DNA from: Conus ventricosus
Taxonomy: Eukaryota; Mollusca; Gastropoda; Neogastropoda; Conidae
Assembly (NCBI GenBank): GCA_018398815.1
Contig: CM031603.1
Span: forward strand, 6,039,513 to 6,103,512
Reading direction: 5' to 3'
DNA: 64,000 nt
Position 1 is the first letter of the stretch. The number at the start of each line of letters is the position of its first letter. Below are positions 32,067 to 43,794 of this stretch, piece by piece. The translations under genes and the position numbers were made by a program. The notes below the pieces were generated by a model. The model saw only the letters and a program-made list of their open reading frames with translations. It was not told the origin of the DNA and searched no databases.

Positions 32067-32798
32067 CAGGTGCAAGGGATCCAGGGATCCTGAGTTGTTG
32101 ACTGCTACAGGGGCAGCAGTTCAGACACGGAGCAAGAAGGAGGAAAAGGTTGTTAAACCGTTAGTTGTTCCAGGAAGGAAGTCAGGCATAGACGTGTCGC
32201 CTGATGAGTTTAGGGCAGCGCAGGAACAAGACCCTTCGCTCGTGAAGTCTTGGGAGTTGGCAAGAGGTGGAGAGAAACAGGAGTCCGAAGAAGTCAAAAC
32301 CACATATCAGTATGTGGTAGACTTACGCAATAGGCTCGAGGAGACATGTAAGGTCGCAGGGAGAGTTTGCAGGAGGCTAGGGTCGTCCAGAAGAAGCAGT
32401 ATGACAGGAAGGTGAGGAAGCAATTCCTCAAGGTGGGAGATCAAGTCCTGTTACTGCTTCCCACGGATCACAACAAGCTGCTGATGCATTGGAAGGGGCC
32501 ATTCACCATCATTGAAAAGGTAGATCAGGACTACCGAATCGATGTGAATGGGAAACCAAAACTTTTCCATGCAAATCTACTCCGCAAATATATTCAGCGT
32601 GAGACTCAGCACATAGGCGCAGCAGCAATCATTGATGGAGGTGAGGGAGACCCAGCAGAAGAAGGGGAGATTTTGTTGCCTGAGTTTCCAGGAGAAGAGT
32701 CATACAGGGATGTGTCACTGTATGAAGGGCTAGGCAGTAGGAGACAGGGGGAAGTTAGTGGGCTCCTAGAACAGTATAGGGCGTCCCTGACTGTATAA
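32067..32798 (+). pseudogene. Integrase remnant: flanks and C-terminal GPY/F domain, core deleted
   Basis: A pre-integrase linker (SPDEFRAAQEQDPSLVKSW, about 32195-32255) joins abruptly near 32270-32290 to the end-of-integrase helix. The GPY/F chromatin-contact domain follows (WKGPF at 32490-32504, then YRIDVNGKPKLFHANLLRKY). The zinc-binding HHCC module and the DDE catalytic core, normally 200 or more residues, are absent. A frame change lies near 32370. Its place before the reverse transcriptase is the notable feature. Confidence 0.8.
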
Positions 32799-32822
32799 AC
32801 CAGGCAGGACAACTCTAGAGAC

Positions 32823-34107
32823 ATGTACGGTGGAGTTGACATCACAGAAACCCGTACATGTGAAAGCCTACCCGATCCCATATGCCACCAAGCAAGTGAT
32901 CGAGGAGGAGTAGAAAAGATGTTGGACCTTGGGGTGATTGAACCGTCCAAATCATCATATAGTGCACCCGTCGTCTTAGTGAGGAAAAAGTCAGGTGAGC
33001 ATCGATTCTGTGTCGACTATAGACGTCTGAACAGTGTCACCAAGGTCGATGCAGAGGTCATACCCAACATGGAAGACCTGTTCGCTCAGATCGCACAAGC
33101 AAGAGCCAGTATTTCACCAGGATCGATCTGAGCAAGGGTTACTGGCAAATAGCCTTGAGTGATGACTCAAAGGAAGTCACAGCATTTTCCACTCCTATGG
33201 GCTATACCAGTGGCGAGTACTCCCTTTTGGGATGGTCAACGCACCTGCGGTCTTTTCTCGAATGATGAGGAAGCTATTGACGGGATTGGAAGGTGTCGTG
33301 AATTTCATGGATGACATTCTGATAGCATCCGAGACATGGGAGGAGCATATGAGGCAGCTAGGAGCAGTCTTGGAGAGGTTGAGACAAGCCAATCTCACAG
33401 CCAGACCAACAAAGTGCCAGGTTGGCTTTCCAAGCCTGGAGTTCCTAGGTTTTGTTGTCGGAAGCGACACAAAGCAGCCGGAAAGAGGAAAGGTGGAGAA
33501 GATGATGAATTCAGAGAGACCAAAGACCAAAACAGAAGTCAGGAGTCTGCTAGGTTTTATTGGGTTCTATAGGGAGTTTGTTCCAAATTTCGCAGCAATC
33601 ACGAGTCCTCTCAGTGATTTGGTCAAGGCAGGGAAACCGGCAGTGGTCGAGTGGTCAGACGCTGCAGAGCAAGCACTGCAGACGGTGTTGGAAAGACTAG
33701 GTTCCCGTCCCATCTTGAAGCTACCAGATATGTCCAAACCATTTTTGTTGCGGACAGATGCATCAGGTGGTGGGATAGGTGCAGTATTGTTACAGGAGCA
33801 TGAAGGGGTCGAGTTTCCTGTGAGATATGCTAGCAGGAAGTTGACAAAGTGTGAGGAAGGGTACGCAACTGTAGAGAAGGAGTGTTTAGCTGTTGTGTGG
33901 GCCGTGCAGAAGTTCCACAAATACTTGTATGGGAAAGAGTTCGTGATCGAGACGGATCATCAACCACTCAAATTCCTGCAGGAGGCGCAGTTGAAAAACA
34001 GCAGAGTTTCTGCGTTGGGCAATGGCACTGCAGCCTACAGGTATCGAGTGCAGTACATTCCCGGTCGACAGAATGTCGGAGCTGACTATTTAAGTCGTGT
34101 AGTCTAG
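32823..34107 (+). pseudogene. Gypsy reverse transcriptase and RNase H
   Basis: Reverse transcriptase motifs: EKMLDLGVIEPSKSSYSAP, HRFCVDYRRLN, RIDLSKGYWQ (after a frame change near 33100) and catalytic FMDD (33304-33315). The thumb and connection region includes LGFIGFYREFVPNFA. RNase H follows with RTDASGGGIGAVL, ETDHQPLKF and terminal ADYLSRV, ending at 34107. Breaks are confined to the first 400 bases (near 32880, 33100 and 33200); the frame from 33232 to 34107 is intact. No integrase follows. Confidence 0.9.
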
Positions 34108-34681
34108 CAAGCTGCAACTCAGAGGAAGTCAGTCATATCCAGGGTGCTTTGTTGATAATATGTGTTGATTCCAGTTATGTTGATTGGATATGGGTTCATT
34201 CCCAGTTGGCTATGGTTCATATTTTTTTTTGTGTGAGACTGGTTCATATTTTCTTTGTGAGACTTGTTCATGTGGATGTAGTTATGCTTGGAGCATACAG
34301 TCGCTTGTGTAGTGATGCATTATTTGCAATAAGTGAGGATGGAGATTCCTCAGTGAAGTGTCATGGATCGTGATCATATTATATTGTGCTTTCATAAGAA
34401 TTGTGAAGAGAAGATATGGCAAATCCGCAGGTAGGGGGAATCGCATGAGTGCGCACAGAGGTCGTTATAGAATGAGTTGAAATAACGCAAGAGCGCACGT
34501 CAATGATAACTCATTGGAGTGGTATTCACTAATTGTATATTTTATAAACTTATAAACCGTTGGTTGTAAAGTATTTTCCAAACTTTGCGCGTGTAGCTGT
34601 GTGTCAGCAAATTCGGTTGTTGTCCTTTTTGTACCGTTGTTTTGAGACAATGCGGAGCATGGTCTTTTGCAAGGGGGAAAT
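34108..34681 (+). other. Gypsy 3' untranslated region and polypurine tract
   Basis: No coding signal. The last bases GCAAGGGGGAAAT before the right LTR form the polypurine tract for plus-strand priming. Confidence 0.65.
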
Positions 34682-36357
34682 TGTCACGGACAAAAAAAGA
34701 AACAACCTAACTTGGGGGAAACAACCTAACTTGGGGGAAACAACCTAACTTGGGGGAAACAACCTAACTTGGGGGGAACAACCTAACTTGGGGAGTCGCC
34801 AGTCAATTTGTTCGGACCTAAGTCCAAACTCAAACATTCTAGGCGTCAGAAAGACGGGCCCATGGGTCGGGTCCGGCCAATTAAGCTTAGCGGAGAGGCT
34901 TCAGGAAGACGGTCTGTCCGGCTATACGGGCTAAGCAGCTTTGACCGACGCCTCGATGTCTAGCGAGACGAGTCGCAGAGCCGAGCTCAAGCTTATCCGG
35001 CCAATTTGTGGAACCAACGTCATTGTTAGTCGGACGTCGTGGTGCCTACCCAGACTCAGCTGGCCAATTTAGATTGACCAGTGTCCACCACTTAAGCCAC
35101 ACCGCGCCAGTGAAGTAGGGAAGGGGGGAAGGTAGTGTGTGGTGGGGTGAAATCTAGCTAATCAATTAAATGACCAATTGACCACCACAGAGAGTAAGGC
35201 GTGTAGACGGGACTGTCATGATTTGAACGTCCAATGGAATTAGAGGGAGACAACCTCGGGTGTCAGGGGTAAAAAATACTGACCAATGGTACTCGCCCGT
35301 TTTTGGACAGATCGGAACGAATAAAGGAATGCGTGAGTGAGAGAAGGGCAGAACGAGGGGAAGAACGAATAGAGAGAGAGAGGGAGAGAGAGGTTCTGAG
35401 TGGAGCTCTGCAGGAGAGAAGGGCAGAGAGAGAGAGAGATGAGGAGAGAAGAGAACCAAGTTGAGAGATTAGCATGAGATAGTCTGCAGAGGAAGGACTG
35501 AGGAGAGATGTGGAGAGAGAGAGAGAGTTGCTAAATGAATGAAGAAGAAAAGAAAGAAAAGAAAAAAAAAAAGAAAAGAAAAGCAACCATGTCCATTTGA
35601 TAAGAGCAGACTAGAAGAGAGAGAGAGAGATGAGGAGAGAAGAGAACCAAGTTGAGAGATTAGCATGAGATAGTCTGCAGAGGAAGGACTGAGGAGAGAT
35701 GTGGAGAGAGAGGGAGAGTTGCTAATTTATGAAGAAGAAAAGAAAAAAAAGAAAAAAAGAAAAGAAAAGCAACCATGTCCATTTGATAAGAGCAGACTAG
35801 AAGAGAGAGAGAGGAGAGAGTGCAATGCGTTAATGCAGGAAGAAAGAAAGGAGAACAGATCGATGTTGATAGTCACTGTTCTACCCTAACCGGGGGTTCG
35901 ACCTCATACCTGGCAGCGTCACTTCGCCAAGCAGAACCACAGACCAACGCCAACAGTCTCACCTGACCAGGCGCCATCAGACCAACACCAGTGCCGGCAG
36001 TTGTGTCGTGTTGTGAAAGTGACAGTGAAAAGAAAAGAAAAGAAAAGAAAAGACAGTGATTCGTGAATAGTTAAGATCACCTGGCCAGGTAAAGTAGAAA
36101 TCTATTTATACCCGGGTTAGTTAATGATGTTTTAGATAAATGATTTTGTGAAATTCAAGGAAAGAGAGAATGTTTTATTTTGTTTGATTCTATATGCATT
36201 GATGTTCTCTCTATGATCATGTATAGTAAAGTTATAGACTTTACTAGTGGTTTGATGTGACGAATGCATGATATATGAATGAGATTGTAAGCAAGCTGTG
36301 AGTGTGTTTGGGCTGTGCGCTAGTCCTTCCTCCACTGACATTACACCGAGGTTGACA
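34682..36357 (+). repeat. Right LTR of the gypsy element
   Basis: 1676 bp, the same structure as the left LTR, including five 19-bp subrepeats at its start and the internal GA-rich duplication. Visible differences from the left LTR include a run-length change near 35270 and CTACCCTAACCGGGGG versus CTACCTAACCGGGG near 35880. Confidence 0.92.
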
Positions 36358-36997
36358 CATGCCCTGATTATTTTTTTGTGGCCCAAAAATATTCACAGAA
36401 TAAAATTACTATTCCACCAGACAGAGGGACAAACAGGCTGGATAAACAACATTCATGACAATGAATACGATGAACGAGCAATAGGTTATCTTCTTTTTTG
36501 ATATAGTAAACCTTGAAAGAAACGTACCTTGCAGCATGAGGGAATTTGTTATTGATGCTTACCTTCACTTTACCAAAGCAACAGCTTAATTACATGTCAA
36601 CACTTCATTGACTGACAGTGCTACTTTATCACGGCAACAGTTTGATCTCTGTTACTATCCCTTCACCAAAGCAATAATGTAGTTACACATCAAAATTATA
36701 CTGTTACTCTCCTTTTACTAAGCCGACGACACAAATAAACACAACTTACTCACTGTTGACATCACTTTACCAAAGCAATAAATTACTGCACCCTCATTTT
36801 TTTTCCGTAAGTCAAAATAAATAAGAAAAGTGATTGTATATTGGAAGACCACACACAAAATTCTCATAAAAGGATGAAAAACGAAACAAACCAAAAGACA
36901 GTGACCTGACCGAAGACAGTCACACAGAAGAGCAGAATAAGAAAAAGAATACTGGCAAACAACAAGAGATAGTGTACCGGGAGCGGAGACAGTTAAC

Positions 36998-37127
36998 CTC
37001 AGACAGCAGAGGCACATGGGACTGCCAGCGCAGTTTCATGGCATGGACGAGAGCAGGGACGCTGTCCACTCCCCCCTTTTCCCTGTCCCTTCCACAGGTC
37101 GTCCAGGTCAAAACTCTCAACATTGCT
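36998..37127 (-). CDS. Coiled-coil gene exon (contains a probable one-base shift)
   Basis: A strong acceptor TTTTGTCCTGTGCCCAG leads into SNVESFDLDDLWKGQGKG. After a G run the frame must change to continue VDSVPALVHAMKLRWQSHVP, ending at GAG|GTTAAC. Entry phase 0 fits exon 38513-38654. The shift falls in a homopolymer, so a sequence error is likely. The acceptor and first ~75 bases are duplicated just upstream (see 37128-37290). Confidence 0.5.
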
Positions 37128-37290
37128 CTGGGCACAGGACAAAACAAACCTTCACATCAGGCACAGAACAAATGACGCTGTCCACTCCCCCTTTTCCCTG
37201 TCCCTTCCACAGGTCGTCCCGCTCAAAACTCTCAACATTGCTCTGGGCACAGGACAAAACAAACCCTTTACATCAGACACAGAACAAATG
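37050..37290 (-). repeat. 115-bp duplication copying a 3' splice site and exon start
   Basis: The block around 37128-37242 repeats the CCCAG acceptor and the beginning of exon 36998-37127 with a few substitutions. A second, upstream pseudo-acceptor therefore exists at 37242. Confidence 0.7.
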
Positions 37291-37299
37291 ACAGACAGG

Positions 37300-38428
37300 A
37301 AAGGCAAAGAAACAAGGAACAAACAAAAAAAAATCCTATTCAAACAAGCACCAACAGACAAATTTATATTCGGCCCTCAGCACAGGGGAAACTACTGGAC
37401 TTAAAGATTTGAGAAAAGGCCGATAAAACAGACAGCAGCATCACAGAACAACGGCTTAGTAATTTTAAGGCCTTGGTCCATTTTCATTTGAAACAGAAAC
37501 ATCAACTGACTCAAACAAACTAAAGACATCTGTAATTCATGCAGCTAGTTTCATTTCAGATCTCACCCTTCAGTCCATGAGAACCGAAATCCATGAGAGA
37601 AAAAAACGTTTCTTATTACATGAAAAGGAAAAAAGAAGAAGAATTAATTCATTATTTGAAAGGAGAAAAGAAAACAAAGCCACTGCTACTATTCTTACCA
37701 CCACACGCCCCCCACACATGCCCAGCACCAGGAAAAGTCATCAGTAAACATGCACACACAAAAGCACACACACACACACATGCCAGGATAAAGCAGCAGA
37801 TAATACCAAAACATACTAGAGATAAGCAGTTCTGAAGCCATGAATTTTTACAGAATTTTTCTAAAGAAGAGGATGACTGGATCTTACTAACAGCAACAGG
37901 CAGATCAAGATCAGTCCACATCAGTGGCCCAGAAAAACAACAAATGAATGAATAAACCAAAAAACGCTCTCTGATCAAAAGACTTTCTGATGTGGCTCAA
38001 TTATACACCTGGTGTTGACAGATGAGCAAAGTTGCCCAATGGAACCAGAGATGTCAAGCAGATCAGAAATGTACAGTAGGGGTGGCAGCCAATCGAAAGA
38101 CTTAAGTAACATATTCTCCCTTTTTCAACCCACTGCTTGTATGGCAGCAGAAATATGTAGCATTAAAACTCTATCAAGAACACAGTTAGAACAACCAGCA
38201 AAGAGAGAATCCCATTAATCAAGCATAGGCAGTATGAATGCTTTTTACTAGTGTCTTTGTGGCCTCTCATGTCAAGATACTTGTGTGCTGAGCTAAATCT
38301 TTAAACTTCAATGGATGCAGGACAAAAGAGAAAGTAATGATGAACAGAAATTAGAGATGAAAGAATTAAGAAAAATAATTGTTCGAGAGAGTGTTGCTGA
38401 GCAGCTTGTTCATGCACTAAAAATGTAT
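37300..38428. other. Intronic or 3' flanking stretch, nothing recognised
   Basis: Unique AT-rich sequence with a short CA tract near 37765. No exon or element supported. Confidence 0.45.
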
Positions 38429-38654
38429 CTAATACAGAACAGTCTGCAGACAAACCTGAACATCTTTCAAGCACAGAGAACCCAAACTGTTCTCCTTGAA
38501 GGTCAAGGTGACCTGGAGGACAAGGTCATCTCCATGGGAGGTCGATGGTGGAGCAGACTGATTAGGAGGGAAGAGCACAACAATGGTGTCAGCTTTGGGC
38601 ACATGGCAGGTCACTCCACTCAAGGTGTCCATGTCGTTGATGCTCTTCTGCAGC
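38429..38654 (-). CDS. Coiled-coil gene exon, two possible 3' ends
   Basis: The acceptor CTGTCCATCAG is followed by G CTG CAG, completing the split Arg codon from exon 39063-39238. It encodes LQKSINDMDTLSGVTCHVP then ADTIVVLFPPNQ. It either runs on to a stop at 38429-38431, or is spliced at CTCCAG|GTCACC (exon 38513-38654), which gives phase 0 and matches the next exon. The donor is weak, so both forms are possible; the stop version would be an early C-terminus. Confidence 0.6.
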
Positions 38655-38741
38655 CTGATGGACAGACACCAGCAACAATCAGCATGCCCGAGGTGTCTTT
38701 GTATCAAACATTTATGTTGCATGTGTGTGCATGTGTGTTCA

Positions 38742-38834
<93 letters not shown>

Positions 38835-38843
38835 ATGTGTGTT

Positions 38844-38882
<39 letters not shown>
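38742..38882. repeat. (GT)n microsatellite
   Basis: More than 60 GT units with GCATGTGTGTTCAT interruptions. Confidence 0.95.
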
Positions 38883-38884
<2 letters not shown>

Positions 38885-39062
38885 ATGTCTAAATTCTCTG
38901 ATAATCCAAGCATCACGTTAACAGAAGGGCATCAGAGCAAGAGCCATAACACAGGAGTCATGAGGGCAGTCAGCCTCCCTACACTGTAGAGACCTGACAG
39001 TTTCCACTTCTTCACCAGGAAAGACGGCCAGTGAGGTCAGTGTACCCTCGGCCTGCACTCAC

Positions 39063-39238
39063 CTCAACAAGCAGCGCGTGTCCATGGCTTCCTGATCTTC
39101 ATCCACCGTCATGGACAGCTGCTGCAGGGTCTCCTCCATGCGGGAGACGTGCAGCTCCATCTGGGCCTTCTTGTGCTCCATGCGGAGCAGCTCCCGGCGG
39201 CACACCTGAGTGTCCGCGCTGCACTTGGCAAGCTGAGC
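39063..39238 (-). CDS. Coiled-coil gene exon
   Basis: 176 bases between acceptor CCCCGACCAG and donor TTGAG|GTGAGT, both good matches to consensus. It encodes a long amphipathic helix with heptad spacing (LLRMEHKKAQMELHVSRMEE, then TLQQLSMTVDEDQEA). GC content is clearly higher than the flanks, as for an exon. Phases 0 in and 2 out fit both neighbours. This is the best-supported exon of the gene. Confidence 0.8.
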
Positions 39239-39385
39239 CTGGTCGGGGACAGAAGACAGGAAAGGTGTGTTAAAGAGAACACAACAAAACAAAACTATGA
39301 ATTAAATTTTTAAAGTGCTTGAAAAGGAAGTCACTATTTCTATGACCTATGTCAAACTTAAAAGGAAAATCACCATCCTCTACCT

Positions 39386-39388
<3 letters not shown>

Positions 39389-39469
<81 letters not shown>
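39389..39469. repeat. (CA)n microsatellite
   Basis: About 40 uninterrupted CA units. Confidence 0.95.
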
Positions 39470-39474
<5 letters not shown>

Positions 39475-40619
39475 AGAGAAGAAAGCTGTGTAGTAAAGTT
39501 ATGTTTATGTCTACCAGAGGACAATGTTATCCTCGGCAGTTGTTCCATGGGTATCATTTAAATTCAAGTACACCGCACTTCACAAAATGTTCACACTTCA
39601 CAGGAGCTGGGTTTGATCTTTGCCCAAGTCACTGAAAGGCAGGAATGGTTGAAGAGTTTGATGATCAACTCTGCAGTTTGACGAAGCAGAGACACCTCTG
39701 ACTGTTCAGGTGAGAGACAGGCAACAAGTGCCCACAACATTCAGTTGTTGTTAACAGCTGACAAGAGTGAACCTGTTACAGGTCTAAGATGATTGAGTTA
39801 AACAGCTTATGCCTGCATTAGGCTTTTTTTTTCACATTTGTTTCTAGCGTGTCTCTGTATTCATAACAATATAGAGAATGTTCTTTCAGAAATGTGTACT
39901 TTATCGTGTACTGGGTTAATAGTTTGGGGGTTAGAAGTGATAAATCAAAGTCCAATTCCTCCAGCAAGGCAGACAGATCGGTTCAGCTCTGGACTGTTGG
40001 CAGTAGCACCATCACACATAGCTGTTTTTGAACTTTGATGCCTTAAACATAATGTTCAATGATGGTCAAATCCTTCTACGACATTGAATATAGTGTTGAC
40101 AATCAGAACAGTGGTCTACTACGGTTATCTTTCCCTGTCTGTATTACTTGTAATCATCCAACCAGATCCACTTTCCAGTATAAATAGTAGCTAACTCATA
40201 AGGACATTTTGCGAGGCAGAAAGTCTATATCGGCAACTACATCCCTTCTGAAAGTATGACTGTTTTTCCCCAACGCCGAGTCAATTATGATTCAACCACA
40301 CAAAGTATTTAGGAGTTCAAACCATGCAGAGCAATGAACACAATCATTGGCATATGAATGAGCAAATCTGACAAGCATCCACCTGTAGAAAGAACAATCC
40401 ACCTGAGAAATGCAATAAAACCAGTTTGGGCAAGCCAGTGCATATGGGACAGCGACAGCTGACACATGATTGTGATACACGTCTGTCAGTAGGGATGACT
40501 TTGTCTACAGTACTGCAATGTATTTTTGTGTCGTGCCACGTCTTCAGGTCGCTAAACGTCAGAGAGCCTCAGCAATCCAGTGGCGACTACATCTGCATGC
40601 TGCTTGTTTCTATACGTAC

Positions 40620-40744
40620 CTGCACTTCTTGGGCGAGGGCCTGGTCATCGCTGTCTGTGCTGTTCACTCTGTCCTGCAAGGCCTGCAGCTCCCCACGCTG
40701 CACAGCACATGGCAGGTCACTGTCAGCCACCTCTTTGGACAGTA
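40620..40744 (-). CDS. Coiled-coil gene exon
   Basis: The donor GTGCAG|GTACGT is strong; the acceptor is GTGGCCACAG. It encodes LSKEVADSDLPCAVQRGELQ and ALQDRVNSTDSDDQALAQEV, a helical Leu/Gln/Asp-rich segment. 125 bases, phase 1 in and 0 out, matching exons 48275-48341 and 39063-39238. Confidence 0.7.
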
Positions 40745-40779
40745 CTGTGGCCACGTTTTCCATCACATTGTATTGTGCA

Positions 40780-41420
40780 TGAACAGCATTTCACAACTCT
40801 AGCAGCCACATTTCACATCTCACTGTACAGTACATTAACAACATTTCACAACTCTAGCAGCCACATTTCACATCTCACTGTACAGTAGAAGCCACATTCA
40901 TCATCTCCTTGTACAGTACATTAACGTCTTCCATGCCTCTTTGCAAATTACACTGGTCACATTTTAAAGGTTCTGGTGTAATCCATTAACCACATTTCAA
41001 AACACTTATCAGCTACAAATTACAGCTCACTGAATACTACATAAGCTATATTTTATAGCTCTCTTAATTTCATGTTAGCAAATTTATAGATGAGTTTACA
41101 CTATAACAATCAATCACATTTCACAAACCTCTGCACACAGTTTGTGACACTACACTACACTAGCCCCAGCTCTGTCACCACTCTAGTTACCCTGCCTGAT
41201 CTCTGCACACCATGGTAACCAAATTGTTAACATTCTCTGTTTACATTAACAACATTTCACTGCTCTTTGTATACTGTATTAGCAGTGTTTTACAAATACC
41301 TGTACACTACATTATCTATGTTATGGCAACTGCATGTAACATAAGCCATGTTATACATCTGTTTGTGTTATTAAATCAGCCACATTTTACAGTTCTTTGT
41401 TGACAACAATAACGCTTGCA
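40780..41420. repeat. Strongly degenerate ~50-bp repeats
   Basis: ACATTTCACAACTCTAGCAG and related ACATTTTACAGCTCTTTGT motifs recur many times with drift. The first two copies (40790-40890) are near-perfect. Confidence 0.5.
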
Positions 41421-41429
41421 TTTTTAATT

Positions 41430-42000
41430 AATTTACCTAAAACGTATAATACATACCCATAGCTGTTGATACACTGGTGATGAATACATTTATGCATATT
41501 AACTAGTCCTCAACACTATCCACACATGACCTGGCAGCCTTCACTGTACACTGGTATGACTGTGGTCAGGGCACACACACTCCCTAAGAAAACACGACTA
41601 CTGATTTTTTTTTATTATCATCTTTTTAAACAGTTTTATAAAACAGTGACATTTTCTCACGTCAGTATAAAGTACTCAGCTGCCTTCTAATTAACTGTGT
41701 TTCATGCACTGACAGAATTGTTTTGACCTCGTAAAATTGTTAGCAAACAAATCTAAATGAATGGACCTGAGACTGAGCGACACCATGAGAACGACAGAAG
41801 ACAGGTCAAAGAGGAGAAAGATGGCTGTCAGAATATCTGTGGTACCCCCAAGGTCAGCCACACTATGGGATAGATGACGATGATCATATAACAAATCTAA
41901 CTCTGCCACCACAAGGAAGTTAATTTCTATTCCCCTGTTGACACTATGCTGCGTGTCATCATCACGTTTTAGAAAATGTCTTCATCATTTTCAAGCGCAT
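41430..42000. other. Intronic stretch, nothing recognised
   Basis: No gene, element end or repeat that I can support. Confidence 0.45.
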
Positions 42001-42010
42001 CAACCTTAAT

Positions 42011-42434
42011 ATTCTCATTCTCTGGATTTCTATCATCACTAGATGGAAGTCAAGTCTATTCTCATTCTCTGGATTTCTATCATCACTAGATGGAAGTCAA
42101 GTCTATTCTCATTCTCTGGATTTCTATCATCACTAGATGGAAGTCAAGTCTATTCTCATTTTCTGGATTTCTATCATCACTAGATGGAAGTCAAGTCTAT
42201 TCTCATTCTCTGGATTTCTATCATCACTAGATGGAAGTCAAGTCTATTCTCATTCTCTGGATTTCTATCATCACTAGATGGAAGTCAAGTCTATTCTCAT
42301 TCTCTGGATTTCTATCATCACTAGATGGAAGTCAAGTCTATTCTCATTCTCTGGATTTCTATCATCACTAGATGGAAGTCAAGTCTATTCTCATTCTCTG
42401 GATTTCTATCATCACTAGATGGAAGTCAAGTCTT
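42011..42434. repeat. 47-bp minisatellite, 9 copies
   Basis: The unit contains ATTCTCTGGATTTCTATCAT and CACTAGATGGAAGTCAAGTC. Copies are almost identical, which suggests recent homogenisation. Confidence 0.95.
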
Positions 42435-42439
42435 TGAGT

Positions 42440-42994
42440 TTTCATCTGGTCTTTAGCTTGCACAAGTCATGACCTGAGGAGTGCTGTCACTAGTCATTCT
42501 TTATGTTCACTCTGTGGAAAATGCTGTAATCAAACTAAATGGGGACTGCTGTTACCTTTGAAAATTAGCTATTGAACTTGCATTTCATCAATGTACTAAT
42601 CAATGTCATATGATGTAGAGATGGAGGTGGAGTGTGTACACGGCACCCTTGGTGTGCGAGTCCGCATTAGCTGCGCTGACATCTCTTTAGAAAGCTGGCT
42701 GGGAACCTTCACACAGTGTGCACAGATGACTGGCTGCTGTGAGTTTACACAGAACATCCAGTGAGCTGTACGTTGCGCACTTCATACTTCCAAAATGTAG
42801 GGGAAAAAGTTCATAGTTGTATTCATACAACACATCCAGTACAACAACTTACATTTCATAATAGCTAATAATGATGACTGGTATTCATATTGCGCCTTAG
42901 CTATGGATCTAGGTGAAGCTCTCTCTCTCTCTCTGACAGTCACAGACACTGAGACAGGCAGGCAGACAAACAGGCAGACACAGGCCAGAAACAC

Positions 42995-43057
<63 letters not shown>

Positions 43058-43794
43058 CCTATTCTGTCTCATTACACATAGACAGAAGAACAAGCTCAAA
43101 CCATCTGGAAGATTTGAACCTGGAAAGCTGGTTTGAAGAGATGAGTTTTAAGGTTGATTTGAAGGATGCAAGAGAAGCAGAATGACTAATACTGAATGTC
43201 AGACAGTTCCAGAGATGGAGACCACAGACACAGAAGAAACGGAAGCAACAGGATTTGTTTTGAACCAGTTTTGCCCATGAAGTCATGGGTCAGGAGAACA
43301 ACAGAGAGTAGAAGATAACTAGATCAGACAGAGAAGTGGGAACAGTGCCAGTGACAATATCAAAACAGATGCTGGCTATCTTGTCATCAATTCTGGTAGA
43401 AGAAGGGTGCTAATGAAGGGTCATTGTTATTTGGTACAATATTGTGGATGTTCAGCTTTACAGATATGGCAAGCAGCACAGTTTTGGTCCTTTCCCATGG
43501 ATGAAGGCAGAGTCAGGGCAATGAGACCATAAAAACTCTGGCCTTAAAAGAATGCAGGAGGTGACAAATGTTTCGGTGGCATCTTTCACAATGAAACCGC
43601 CTACATGAACGTATTCTCTTACTTTCACAGTGACAGACCAGACAGACTTTTTATTACTGTTGTTTCAATGAAAGGGAGAAGTCCATGAAGAAAACACAGT
43701 TCCTTGCACTGGCAGAGAATGATATGTCACTGAAGCCAACAGTGAGGGAAGAGGGCAAAGGACTATGACTCACCAACACAACCACAGAAGATAA
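42440..43794. other. Intronic stretch with a (CA)n tract, nothing else recognised
   Basis: Includes CT/CA repeats at 42921-42940 and 43003-43054. The 43080-43790 part has no supported exon. Confidence 0.45.
43003..43054. repeat. (CA)n microsatellite
   Basis: About 25 CA units. Confidence 0.95.

Larger units (their letters stand above)
29187..36362 (+). mobile_element. Ty3/gypsy LTR retrotransposon, Gmr1-like gene order, internally deleted
   Basis: Two long LTRs (29192-30869 and 34682-36357) start TGTCACGG and end TTGACA. A perfect 5-bp target duplication CATGC flanks them (29187-29191, 36358-36362). A TTGGCGAGCC primer-site region follows the left LTR and a purine tract GCAAGGGGGAAAT precedes the right LTR. 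The internal order is gag, protease, integrase C-terminal domain, reverse transcriptase, RNase H, with nothing after RNase H. That order is known from Gmr1-type gypsy elements. The integrase core and much of gag are deleted, so it could move only with help. Confidence 0.88.

Noticed and set aside
32200..32230. CTGATGAG at 32201 as another hammerhead core
   Set aside because: No stem II pairing and no GAAA at the right distance; it is gypsy coding sequence.
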